From DASSUW01 sp963844205 (GTDB taxonomy: Bacteria; Actinomycetota; Thermoleophilia; Solirubrobacterales; Solirubrobacteraceae), in assembly GCA_963844205.1 (NCBI GenBank), contig CAWJNK010000014.1:620001-684000 (forward strand): a DNA stretch of 64,000 nucleotides, written 5' to 3'. Shown piece by piece: positions 31,511-39,581 of the stretch. A program made the translations under genes and the position numbers. Position 1 is the first letter of the stretch; the number at the start of each line of letters is the position of its first letter. The notes beneath the pieces were generated by a model. That model was not told the origin of the DNA. It was given only the letters and a program-made list of their open reading frames with translations, and did no database searches.

Positions 31511-33627
31511 CCACGATCGAGGGCGCGCGCGAGCAGACGCGCGCCCGCTACCCGGACCAGGACGGCTACGTCGAGCGCGACGGGGTCCGCATCTTCTACG
31601 AGGTCTACGGCTCGGGCGACCGCACCGTGCTGCTGCTGCCGACGTGGTCGATCATCCACTCGCGCCACTGGAAGAGCCAGATCGCGTACCTGTCCCGGCA
31701 TGCGCGTGTGGTGACGTTCGACGGGCGCGGCAACGGCCGCAGCGACCGGCCGGACACCGTCGACGCCTACGCCGAGCGCGAGTTCGCCGCCGATGCGATT
31801 GCGGTCATGGACGCGACCGGCACCGACCGGGCCGTCCTGGTCGGGCTGTCGGCGGGCGTGCTCTGGGGCACGCTGCTTGCCGCCGAGCACCCGGACCGGG
31901 TGGCCGGCGCCGTGTTCATCGCGCCGGCCGCGCCGTTCGGCCAGCACCTCGCGCGCGTCACGACAGCGTTCGACGAGCCGCTCGAGTCGTACGAGGGCTG
32001 GGAGAAGTACAACCAGCACTACTGGCTCGAGAACTACCGCGACTTCCTCGAGTTCTTCTTCAGCCAGGCCTTCATCGAGCCGCACTCGACCAAGCAGTTC
32101 GAGGACTGCGTCGGCTGGGGCCTGGAGACCACGGGCGAGACGCTGGCGCTCACCTACCTGGGCCGCGAGCTGAACGACCCGGACGAGTTCGCCGCCCTCT
32201 GCGACCGGATCACGTGCCCCGTTCTCGTGATCCACGGGACCGACGATGCGATCCGTCCGTTCTTCGTCGGCACGAAGGTCGCGGAGGCGATGGGCGGGGA
32301 CCTCGTGGCGCTCGAGGGCTCCGGCCACTGTCCGCACGCGCGCGACCCGGTGCGCGTGAACCTCCTGCTGCGCGACTTCATCGCCCCGCGGCCCGCGCCG
32401 CGGAGCTGGGCGCGCGGGCGCCGGCGAGGGAAGCGAGCGCTGTACGTCTCGTCGCCGATCGGGCTCGGCCACGCCCGGCGGGACATCGCCATCGCGCGCG
32501 AGCTGCGGCAGCTGCATCCCGACCTCGAGATCGACTGGCTCGCCCAGCACCCGGTGACCGCGGCGCTCGAGGCGGCCGGCGAGCGCGTGCATCCCGCGAG
32601 CGCGGAGCTGTCGAACGAGTCGCACCACATCGAGTCCGAGTCCGCCGAGCACGACCTCCACTGCTTCCAGGCGTGGCGGCGGATGGACGAGATCCTGGTC
32701 GCCAACTTCATGGTCTTCCACGACCTCGTGAGCGAGACCGACTACGACCTCTGGATCGCCGACGAGGGCTGGGAGATCGACTACTACCTGCACGAGAACC
32801 CGGAGCAGAAGCGCGCGGCGTACGCGTGGCTGACCGACTTCGTCGGCTGGCTGCCGATGCCCGACGGCGGCGAGCACGAGGCGATGCTGACCGCCGACTA
32901 CAACGCCGAGATGATCGAGCACATCGCGCGCTTCCCGCGCGTGCGCGACCGCGCGATCTTCGTCGGCAACCCGGAGGACATCGTGCCGGACACGTTCGGG
33001 CCCGATCTGCCGGCCATCGCCGACTGGACCGGCGAGCACTTCGACTTCGCCGGCTACGTGACCGGGTTCGATCCCGCCGAGCTCGGCGATCGCGAGCGGC
33101 TGCGCGCGGAGCTCGGCTACGCGCCCGGCGAGCAGGTGTGCATCGTGACGGTCGGCGGGTCCGGGGTCGGCCGCTCGCTGCTCCAGCGGGTCATGGCCGC
33201 GTTCCCGGAGGCTCGGGAGCAAGTGGGCGCGCTGCGGATGATCGTCGTGGCCGGGCCGCGGATCGACCCGGCGTCGCTGCCTGCGGCGGACGGGCTCGAG
33301 GTCCGCGCCTTCGTCCCGGACCTCTACCGGCATCTGGCGGCCTGCGACCTCGCCGTCGTCCAGGGAGGCCTGACCACGTCGATGGAGCTGACCGCGAACC
33401 GCCGCCCGTTCCTCTACTTCCCGCTCCGCCACCACTTCGAGCAGAACACCCACGTCCGCCACCGGCTCGAGCGCTACGGCGCCGGGCGCCGCATGGACTT
33501 CGAGACCGCGACGCCGGAGGTCATCTCCTCCGCGATCGCGGAGGAGATCGGGCGCGACGTGGACTACCTGCCGGTCGAGACCGGCGGCGCCGCCCTCGCC
33601 GCGGCTCGCCTGGCCGAGCTGCTCTAG
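31507..33627 (+). CDS. Alpha/beta hydrolase fused to a MurG/UGT-like glycosyltransferase
   Basis: The 706-residue protein starts at ATG 31507 (ATGA overlap with tetR). Residues about 20-290 are an alpha/beta hydrolase: the oxyanion stretch LLLPTWSIIHSRHW, the nucleophile elbow GLSAGVLWG near 118, the acid in VIHGTDDAIRPFF and the catalytic His in EGSGHCPHARD. After an RGRRRGKR linker, residues 310-706 form a GT-B glycosyltransferase with GLGHARRDIAIARELRQLHP at the N-terminus. Near the C-terminus are VTVGGSGVGRS, FVPDLYRHLAACDLAVVQGGLTTSMEL and PFLYFPLRHHFEQN. This fits a nucleotide-sugar donor site. A single polypeptide combining ester hydrolysis and sugar transfer is uncommon. Confidence 0.88.
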   Translation: MTTIEGAREQTRARYPDQDGYVERDGVRIFYEVYGSGDRTVLLLPTWSIIHSRHWKSQIAYLSRHARVVTFDGRGNGRSDRPDTVDAYAEREFAADAIAVMDATGTDRAVLVGLSAGVLWGTLLAAEHPDRVAGAVFIAPAAPFGQHLARVTTAFDEPLESYEGWEKYNQHYWLENYRDFLEFFFSQAFIEPHSTKQFEDCVGWGLETTGETLALTYLGRELNDPDEFAALCDRITCPVLVIHGTDDAIRPFFVGTKVAEAMGGDLVALEGSGHCPHARDPVRVNLLLRDFIAPRPAPRSWARGRRRGKRALYVSSPIGLGHARRDIAIARELRQLHPDLEIDWLAQHPVTAALEAAGERVHPASAELSNESHHIESESAEHDLHCFQAWRRMDEILVANFMVFHDLVSETDYDLWIADEGWEIDYYLHENPEQKRAAYAWLTDFVGWLPMPDGGEHEAMLTADYNAEMIEHIARFPRVRDRAIFVGNPEDIVPDTFGPDLPAIADWTGEHFDFAGYVTGFDPAELGDRERLRAELGYAPGEQVCIVTVGGSGVGRSLLQRVMAAFPEAREQVGALRMIVVAGPRIDPASLPAADGLEVRAFVPDLYRHLAACDLAVVQGGLTTSMELTANRRPFLYFPLRHHFEQNTHVRHRLERYGAGRRMDFETATPEVISSAIAEEIGRDVDYLPVETGGAALAAARLAELL

Positions 33628-33655
33628 CGCGCGATCGTGCGATAGAACACGGCCC

Positions 33656-34006
33656 GTGGGGGTCAGCAGGGCGGTGCCCAACATCAAGTCCGATCGGCCC
33701 GCGGAGACGCGCGAGTTCTTCGTCGACCTGCTCGGCTTCGAGGTGGCGATGGATCTCGGCTGGGTCGTGACCGTCGCATCGCCGACGAACCGGGCGGCCC
33801 AAGTGACCATCGTCAGCAGTGACGACCCGGCCGCCCCGGGCATCTCGGTCGGGGTGGACGACGTCGATGCCGTCCACGCCAGGGCCGTGGAGAAGGGCTT
33901 CGAGATCGCCTATTCGCTCCGCGACGAGGCGTGGGGAGTCCGGCGCTTCATGCTTCGAGAGCCGAGCGGCACGCTCGTCAACGTCGTCTCCCACCGCTCG
34001 GACTGA
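33656..34006 (+). CDS. VOC-family (glyoxalase/bleomycin resistance-type) protein
   Basis: A 116-residue single VOC domain starting at GTG 33656. The first half carries NIKSDRPAETREFFVDLLGFEVAMDLGWV, the second GVDDVDAVHARAVEKGFEIAYSLRDEAWGVRRFMLREPSGTLVNVV, the typical beta-alpha-beta-beta-beta repeat. The metal ligand E in MLREPSG is kept, but the usual first His is not obvious. The function (lyase, dioxygenase or drug binding) cannot be set. Confidence 0.85.
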   Translation: MGVSRAVPNIKSDRPAETREFFVDLLGFEVAMDLGWVVTVASPTNRAAQVTIVSSDDPAAPGISVGVDDVDAVHARAVEKGFEIAYSLRDEAWGVRRFMLREPSGTLVNVVSHRSD

Positions 34007-34068
34007 GCGCTCGCTGCCGGAACTCATTCGGGGCTACCGCCCCTTCCGAGCACAGCCGGTGAAGTCCG

Positions 34069-34087
34069 GCGCCCTATTAGGGTGCCG
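34069..34087. promoter_or_regulatory. Operator-like palindrome before the six-hairpin protein gene
   Basis: CCCTA-T-TAGGG (34072-34082) is perfect and is flanked by GGC and GCC, extending to 19 bp with one mismatch. It ends 6 bp upstream of the GTG at 34093, where a repressor or an mRNA hairpin could act. No matching regulator gene is adjacent. Confidence 0.4.
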
Positions 34088-34092
34088 CGCAG

Positions 34093-36129
34093 GTGCCGCC
34101 GACCGATCCGTTGCCGCTTGTCGTCCCGTTTGGCGCTGGAACGGTCCGGCTGGGTCGCGACGACGGAGCCGTGATCTCCGTCGAGCACCCCGAGCGTCCG
34201 GGGATGTCGTATCTGCTGGACGAGGCGACCGAGCCGTGGCACACGGCGGAGCGCCGGTGGGGCAATGGCTTCCTCATCACGGATCGCGGCGGTGCGCGCT
34301 GGGACGGCGCCGCGCGGCCGGAGATCGTGACGGGGGCGGACGGCGTGCGTGTCACGGCGACGCATCCGCTCGGCGACGGCCTCGTACTCGACGTCGAGCG
34401 TCGCTTCGGGGCCACGTGGGTCGAGCGCTACGTGGTGCGTTGCACCAGCGGCGTCGTGATGCGCTCGCTCGGTATCTATACGCCGTGGCGGGACGTGTAC
34501 GCGTCCGCCGCCGACGCCCTTGCGCGCGGGGTGCACGCCCATGTGTGGCCGGGAGGCGGCCACGCGTTCACGCTCGCGCAGCCGATGGCCGGCGGCGGAC
34601 CGGTCCTCGGCCTGCGGGTGCGCGCGGGCGAGCTGTGGGCGTACTCGATCGAATCCCGCGAGGCGCACGTCACCGGGTCGAACGTGCGCGGGCACGTGGT
34701 GGTGCACGTCACGGACGCGGCTCGCGCGCCGCACGCCTTCGGGGGCCAGCCGGAGATCGAGCTGCGGCCGGGCGAGGCGTACGTCCTCGAATGGGAGCTC
34801 GACTGGTTCGAGTCGGTCGCGGCGTTCTCGCAGCGCCATCCGCCACCCGTCAAGCTGGACGCGCTCGTCGCGGCCACGGGCGAGACGATCCCGTTCCGAC
34901 GTCGGGACGTCGGCGTCCGCGTCCATGCCGCGCCGCCGGTGTCGGTCGAGGGGGATGAACTGCGGTGCGGCGAGGAGGGCGAGGCGTACGTCGAGGTCGA
35001 GGCGGACGGCCGGCGCTCTCGCGTGGCGGTGTGCTGGCAGGCGCCGCTCGAGGAGGTCGTCCGGCGCCGCGTCCGGTTCATGCTCGCGCATCAGCGGGCC
35101 GGTCATCGGGCGGGAGCGGCCGCTGCGGCGTTCCTGCCGTTCGACACCGAGCACGGCCTCCCGGTGCTCGCCGGCGGCTGGGCGGACTTCTCCGACGCCC
35201 GCGAGCGCATCGGCATGGGCCTGCTGCTCCACGAGGCGCTCGCGCGCAGCTGGGTGGACGACCCGGCCGAGGCGGACGAGGCCGCGGCCGCGTACCGTCG
35301 CTTCGTCGTCGACTCCATCGTCACCGACGACGACGGCCTACGCGCGGACTCCCACCACCCCGCCGCGTCCGACCGCCTCTACGACCTGCCGTGGGTCGTC
35401 CTGCTGCTCGCCGCGCACGACACCGACCGCGCGCTGCGCCTGTTCCGCGCCTACTACGTCCGCGGCGGTGCGGACTTCCTCGCGATCGGCATCGGAGTTG
35501 CGGCGCAGGTCCTTGTCCGTGTGCTGCGCGCCGCGGGCCGCGACGGCGACGCCGACGAAGTCGCGGGGCTCATCCGCTCGCACGCCGCGCGGTGCGTCGA
35601 CGCCCGAGCCGACCTTCCCGCACACGAGGTCAACTACGAGCAGTCGATGGTCGCCCCGCTGCTCGAAGTCCTCAGCGTCGCGGCGCGCCTGACCGACGAC
35701 CCGGCCGAGGCGCGGACGCTCGACGCCGCGATCGTCGAGCGCCTGCCGTGGCTGCTGGCGTTCGGCGGGCCGCAGCCCCACGTCCGCATGCGCGACATCG
35801 CGATCCGGCACTGGGACGGCTACTGGTTCGGGCGCGAGCAGTTGTGGGGCGACGTCTTCCCGCATCACTGGAGCGTGCTGACGGCGAACGTGCTGTTGCT
35901 CCTCCCGCCGGCCGCCGCGGCCGCCCTCGAGCGCGATCGCGGGATGCCCGTGCTACGGCTCGCGGCGCAGATCTACGCGGCCAATCGGATCGACTTCCAG
36001 CCCGACGGGACGGCGACCGCGGCGTTCGTCATGCCGAGCTGCGTGTCCGGCCGCCCGGCGCACCGCGCCGACCCGGTCGCCAACGACCAGGACTGGGCGC
36101 TGTTCTGGCCGCTGCACCTGGGGTTGTAG
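34093..36129 (+). CDS. Six-hairpin (alpha/alpha-barrel) glycosidase-like protein
   Basis: A 678-residue protein without a signal peptide. The N-terminal 270 residues are beta-rich (VERRFGATWVERYVVRCTSGVVMRSLGIYTPWRDVY) and the rest is rich in paired helices, with FRAYYVRGGADFLAIGIG, HEVNYEQSMVAPLLEVLSVAARLTDD and AIRHWDGYWFGREQLWGDVFPHHWSVLTANVLLLL. This is the layout of six-hairpin glycosidases or polysaccharide lyases (for example GH88/GH105/GH154-like). Acidic residues in WDGYWFG and HEVNYEQ are candidate catalytic sites. Substrate unknown; it may act with other carbohydrate genes downstream. Confidence 0.7.
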   Translation: MPPTDPLPLVVPFGAGTVRLGRDDGAVISVEHPERPGMSYLLDEATEPWHTAERRWGNGFLITDRGGARWDGAARPEIVTGADGVRVTATHPLGDGLVLDVERRFGATWVERYVVRCTSGVVMRSLGIYTPWRDVYASAADALARGVHAHVWPGGGHAFTLAQPMAGGGPVLGLRVRAGELWAYSIESREAHVTGSNVRGHVVVHVTDAARAPHAFGGQPEIELRPGEAYVLEWELDWFESVAAFSQRHPPPVKLDALVAATGETIPFRRRDVGVRVHAAPPVSVEGDELRCGEEGEAYVEVEADGRRSRVAVCWQAPLEEVVRRRVRFMLAHQRAGHRAGAAAAAFLPFDTEHGLPVLAGGWADFSDARERIGMGLLLHEALARSWVDDPAEADEAAAAYRRFVVDSIVTDDDGLRADSHHPAASDRLYDLPWVVLLLAAHDTDRALRLFRAYYVRGGADFLAIGIGVAAQVLVRVLRAAGRDGDADEVAGLIRSHAARCVDARADLPAHEVNYEQSMVAPLLEVLSVAARLTDDPAEARTLDAAIVERLPWLLAFGGPQPHVRMRDIAIRHWDGYWFGREQLWGDVFPHHWSVLTANVLLLLPPAAAAALERDRGMPVLRLAAQIYAANRIDFQPDGTATAAFVMPSCVSGRPAHRADPVANDQDWALFWPLHLGL

Positions 36130-36224
36130 CGTGCCGGTGGACTACATCGAGTGGCTGCGATGGTGGCGACGGTGCGGGAGGGTCGCGCTCGAGGAGATCC
36201 TGCTCGAAGCCCGAGAAGTGAGTC

Positions 36225-36800
36225 TCAGCTGCCGCGGCGCTCGGCCGGGAGGTGGACGGTCATGATCAGCTCGCACGGCCCGCGGCCGGCGCCTTCGTAG
36301 GCGTGGGGAACGTCGGCGGCGAACACGGTCGTCGCGCCGGCGCGCAGCGGCCGCTGCGCGTCGCCGAGCACGAGCAGCATCTGGCCGCGCACGACGGTCA
36401 ACGTCTCGGTGACGCCGGCCGGGTGGGCGTGGCTGTCGTGACGCTCGCCCGGATGCAGGCGCCAGCGCCACACCTCCACGGGCGCCGGACGCGGGTTGGT
36501 CAGCAGCAGCCGGGCCGTGCCGCCGGACGGACCCGTCCACAGCGGCGCGACCTCGTCGGCGTCGACGACGATCACCGCCTCCTCGCGCGCGTCCTCCATC
36601 AGCGAGGACACCGGCCGTCCGAGCGCGTCGGCGAGGCGCACGAGCGTCGCGAAGTTCGGGTTGCCGCGCGCCCCTTCCAACGCGAACAGGGCGCCCTTGC
36701 TCACCTCCGCCCGCGCGGCGAGCGCGTCCAGCGACAACCCGGCGGCGCCCCGGGCGGACCGGACGTTGCGGGCGACGATCTCGAGCGCGGCATCGCTCAT
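36225..36800 (-). CDS. XRE-family regulator with C-terminal cupin domain
   Basis: A 191-residue regulator from ATG 36800. The N-terminal HTH reads ARNVRSARGAAGLSLDALAARAEVSKGALFALEGARGNPNFATLVRLADALG (about 9-60). The C-terminal cupin holds DSHAHPAGVTETLTVVRGQM with His ligands and ADVPHAYEGAGRGP. This architecture often controls adjacent transport or catabolic genes. It is divergent from an EamA exporter by 34 bp, and a 15-bp imperfect palindrome lies between them. Confidence 0.93.
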   Translation of the reverse strand: MSDAALEIVARNVRSARGAAGLSLDALAARAEVSKGALFALEGARGNPNFATLVRLADALGRPVSSLMEDAREEAVIVVDADEVAPLWTGPSGGTARLLLTNPRPAPVEVWRWRLHPGERHDSHAHPAGVTETLTVVRGQMLLVLGDAQRPLRAGATTVFAADVPHAYEGAGRGPCELIMTVHLPAERRGS

Positions 36801-36807
36801 GGCGGTC

Positions 36808-36822
36808 AGTGCATTGTACACT
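36808..36822. promoter_or_regulatory. Imperfect palindrome between divergent regulator and exporter
   Basis: AGTGCATTGTACACT is symmetric at its ends (AGTG/CACT) with an ATTGTA core. It occupies the middle of the 34-bp intergenic gap, so one regulator bound here would control both genes. XRE-cupin proteins often autoregulate from such sites. Confidence 0.5.
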
Positions 36823-36834
36823 CCGGTCGTTCCA

Positions 36835-37674
36835 ATGACCGCCGCCCTGTTGCTCGCACTCGCCAGCTCGCTCGCGTACGGCGCCGCCGACTTCCTCGGC
36901 GGGGTCGCAGCCCGAGGCGCGCACGTGCTGCGCGTCGTGATCATCGCGGCGCCGGCAAGCCTCCTCGTCGAGCTGCTGGTGTGGCCGGCGATCGGGGCGA
37001 GCTTCGACGCCGGCGCGGTCGCCTGGGGCGCCGCGTCCGGCCTCGCGTCGGCGGCGTCGTTCGCGCTCCTGTACCGCACCTTGGCCATCGGGCCGATGAG
37101 CGTGCTCTCGCCGGTAACCGCGCTCGTGTCCGCTGCGCTCCCGGTCAGCGTCGGCCTCATCGGCGGCGAGAGCCTCAGCGGACTCGCCGTGGGCGGCATG
37201 ACACTCGCCTTCGTGGCGATCGTGGTGGTCAGCGGCGGCACCGACACGCATGCGGTTCGCCCAAGCCGGAGGGCGCTCGCCCTGGCCTTCGGCGCCGGCG
37301 CGGCGATCGCGCTGCAGCTCGTCTGCCTCGACCAGGCACCGGACGACAGCGGCGTGGCGCCGCTGCTCGTCGGCCGCGCGGTGTCGACGGCCGCCGTCCT
37401 CGGTGCCGCCTTCGCGCTGCGAGGGCGCCTCGGCGAGACCCGGCCGAGCCTGTCGGCGTCCGCGGCCGCCGGTGCGCTCGACTCGCTCGCCAACCTCGCG
37501 TTCCTGCTCGCCGTCCGCGACGGCGACCTTGCGGTGATCGCGGTGATCACCGCGCTGTACCCCGCCGCCACCGTCCTGCTCGCCCGCGCGCTCCTGGCCG
37601 AACGCATCGGAACCACCCAGCTCGCCGGGCTCGGACTCGCCGCCGTGGCCGTCAGCCTCCTCGCCGTCGGATGA
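36835..37674 (+). CDS. EamA/DMT-family transporter
   Basis: The 279-residue protein has about ten hydrophobic helices in two homologous EamA halves. The first is AALLLALASSLAYGAADFLGGVAARG with FALLYRTLAIGPMSVLSPVTALVSAALPVSVG; the second is LALAFGAGAAIALQLVCLDQ and ALDSLANLAFLLAVRDGDLAVIAVITALYPAATVLLARALLAERI. The repeat TxLYPxxTVLLA/ERI is a family signature. It starts at ATG 36835. Its likely role is export of a small metabolite, under the adjacent cupin regulator. Confidence 0.93.
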   Translation: MTAALLLALASSLAYGAADFLGGVAARGAHVLRVVIIAAPASLLVELLVWPAIGASFDAGAVAWGAASGLASAASFALLYRTLAIGPMSVLSPVTALVSAALPVSVGLIGGESLSGLAVGGMTLAFVAIVVVSGGTDTHAVRPSRRALALAFGAGAAIALQLVCLDQAPDDSGVAPLLVGRAVSTAAVLGAAFALRGRLGETRPSLSASAAAGALDSLANLAFLLAVRDGDLAVIAVITALYPAATVLLARALLAERIGTTQLAGLGLAAVAVSLLAVG

Positions 37675-37680
37675 CTGCGC

Positions 37681-38781
37681 CTACTCGCGCATCGCGTCGC
37701 CGAGCAGCGCGCGGGCGATGACCAGCTTCTGGATCTCGGAGGTCCCCTCGTAGATCTCGGTGACCTTCGCGTCGCGGTAGTAGCGCTCGACGGGGAACTC
37801 CTTCGTGTAGCCGTAGCCGCCCAGGACCTGGATCGCCTCGCCCGTCTGGCGGCGCGCGACGCTGCTGGCGAAGAGCTTCGCCTGCGCGCCTTCGACGGTG
37901 TGGGGCCGGCCGGCCTCCTTGAGCCGTGCCGCCCGCCACGTGAGCGCCCGCGCGGCCTCGATCTCGGTCTGCATCTCCGCGAGCTTGTGCTGGATCGCCT
38001 GGAAGCGCGCGATCGGGCCTCCGAACGCGGCACGCTCCTTCGCGTACGCGGTCGCGACCTCCAGCGCCGCCTGCGCGATCCCGACCGCCTGAGCGGCGAT
38101 CCCGATCCGGCCGCCGTCCAACGTGCGGAGGGCGATCCGCATCCCCTCGCCCGGCTCGCCGAGCCGCTCTCCCGGCGTGTCCTCGAACGACAGGTCTGCG
38201 GTGGAAGAGGAGTTCAAGCCCATCTTCTCCTCCTCGCGCACGACCGCGAAGCCATCGGCGCCCGCCCGCACCACGAACGCGCTGACGCGGTCGTGCTCGC
38301 GGGCGAAGACGAGGAACGTGGACGCGTGCGAGCCGTTGGTGACCCACTGCTTCGCCCCCGTAACCCGCCCATCCACCGCCCGCGTCCGCATCGCGGCTGC
38401 ATCCGACCCCGACCCGGACTCGGTCAGCGCGAAGGCGCCGATCTCCTCGCCCGCCGCCAGCGCCGACACGTACGGGGAGTCGTAGGAGAGCAGCGGCAGC
38501 GTGCACGCGCTCGTGTGCACCGCGACGGTGACGCCCACGCCGGCGTCGGCGCGCGAGAGCTCCTCCAGCACCAGCACGTAGGAGAGGAAATCGGCGCCCG
38601 CCCCGCCGTGCGACTCCGGCACGCAGACGCCCATCAGCCCGAGCTCGCCGAGCTCGGCGAACAGCTCGCGCGGGAAGACGTGGCCGCGGTCCCACTCGGC
38701 GGCCTTCGGCGCGATCTTCTCGTCGGCGAAGCGGCGCGCGAGGTCGCGGATGTCCTCCTGCTCCTGCGTGAGCTCGCTCAC
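37681..38781 (-). CDS. Acyl-CoA dehydrogenase
   Basis: A 366-residue FAD enzyme starting at GTG 38781 (GTGA overlap with the HAD gene). Signatures: FALTESGSGSDAAAMRTRAV (about 118-137), KQWVTNGSHASTFLVFAREHD, the FAD/dimer segment YAKERAAFGGPIARFQAIQHKLAEM near 260, and QVLGGYGYTKEFPVERYYRDAKVTEIYEGTSEIQKLVIARAL at the end, where the catalytic Glu is E in YEGTSE. Electrons pass to ETF encoded at 24-26 kb. It forms an operon with a HAD hydrolase and a thiolase. Confidence 0.95.
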   Translation of the reverse strand: MSELTQEQEDIRDLARRFADEKIAPKAAEWDRGHVFPRELFAELGELGLMGVCVPESHGGAGADFLSYVLVLEELSRADAGVGVTVAVHTSACTLPLLSYDSPYVSALAAGEEIGAFALTESGSGSDAAAMRTRAVDGRVTGAKQWVTNGSHASTFLVFAREHDRVSAFVVRAGADGFAVVREEEKMGLNSSSTADLSFEDTPGERLGEPGEGMRIALRTLDGGRIGIAAQAVGIAQAALEVATAYAKERAAFGGPIARFQAIQHKLAEMQTEIEAARALTWRAARLKEAGRPHTVEGAQAKLFASSVARRQTGEAIQVLGGYGYTKEFPVERYYRDAKVTEIYEGTSEIQKLVIARALLGDAMRE

Positions 38782-39581
38782 GCGCGCGCCCGCGACACCA
38801 CGACGCCGCCCCCCACCGCGGCGGCCGCCACCGCCGCGCCCGCGAACCGCAGCCGCCGGCGATCGAAGCGCAGGATCTCCCAACCCTCCAAGCGTGCAAC
38901 GCGCAGGAGGGCCTTGTCCGGATGCACCGCGACGGGATGGCCGACCGCGCGCAGCATCGGAAGGTCGGACTCGGAGTCCGAGTACCCCCACGACGCCGCG
39001 AGGTCGATGCCCTCGCGCTCGGCCAGCTCGCGGATCGCCTGCGCCTTGCCCTCGCGGTACGTGAACGGCCCGCCGGCGCGGCCCGTGTAATGCCCGTCGA
39101 CCACCTCGGACACCGAGCCGACGGCGCCGTCGAACGTCAGCACGATCGCCATCAGCTCGGCCATCTCCTGCGACGCCGCGGTGCAGATGAAGATCGGCCG
39201 GCCGGCGTCCTGGTGCTCGTACGCGATCGCCAGCATGCGTGGATACAGGCGGGGGAGCACGCCCGCGAGCACGTCCGGCGCCAGCCGCTGGAGGTCGCGC
39301 ACCCGCACGCCCTCGAGCAGCCGAGAGATCCGCTCGCGCAGCGCGTCGGTGCCCGCGTCCGTCGAACCGCGCATGCTGAATCGCAGGTTCTCCCACGCGT
39401 CGCGCGCGATCTGGCGGCGCGAGACCAGGCCCGCCTTGTACGCCGCCCGGCCGAACTGGAACGCCGACGAGCCGGCCATGAGCGTGCGGTCGAGATCGAA
39501 GAACGCCGCGCCCCGCTCATCCGGCCGCCGCAGCGCGCCGCCCCCGGGAGGCGGCGGGAGGATGTGTGGCCGTTCGGTCAA
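38778..39581 (-). CDS. HAD-superfamily hydrolase, phosphoserine phosphatase-like (subfamily IB)
   Basis: The 267-residue protein begins with a TTG at 39581 that overlaps the thiolase stop. HAD motif I is FFDLDRTLMAG (DxDxT) near 28, motif II FICTAASQEMAEL near 132, and motif III plus IV GYSDSESDLPMLRAVGHPVAVHPDKAL near 200. It ends with a hydrophobic segment AGAAVAAAAVGGGVVVSRARA, a probable membrane anchor. Such proteins act on phosphorylated lipids or small metabolites; the substrate is not readable. Co-transcription with beta-oxidation genes points to lipid metabolism. Confidence 0.9.
   Translation of the reverse strand: MTERPHILPPPPGGGALRRPDERGAAFFDLDRTLMAGSSAFQFGRAAYKAGLVSRRQIARDAWENLRFSMRGSTDAGTDALRERISRLLEGVRVRDLQRLAPDVLAGVLPRLYPRMLAIAYEHQDAGRPIFICTAASQEMAELMAIVLTFDGAVGSVSEVVDGHYTGRAGGPFTYREGKAQAIRELAEREGIDLAASWGYSDSESDLPMLRAVGHPVAVHPDKALLRVARLEGWEILRFDRRRLRFAGAAVAAAAVGGGVVVSRARA

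Noticed and set aside
34040..34070. Cobalamin-riboswitch-like GCCGGTGAAGTCCGGC
   Set aside because: Only a short fragment resembles the B12 box region; none of the surrounding conserved stems are present.
36131..36265. 44-codon ORF after the six-hairpin gene starting at GTG 36131
   Set aside because: It has no Shine-Dalgarno site, and its second half runs antisense to the 3' end of the XRE-cupin gene with ordinary composition; no sign of selection.
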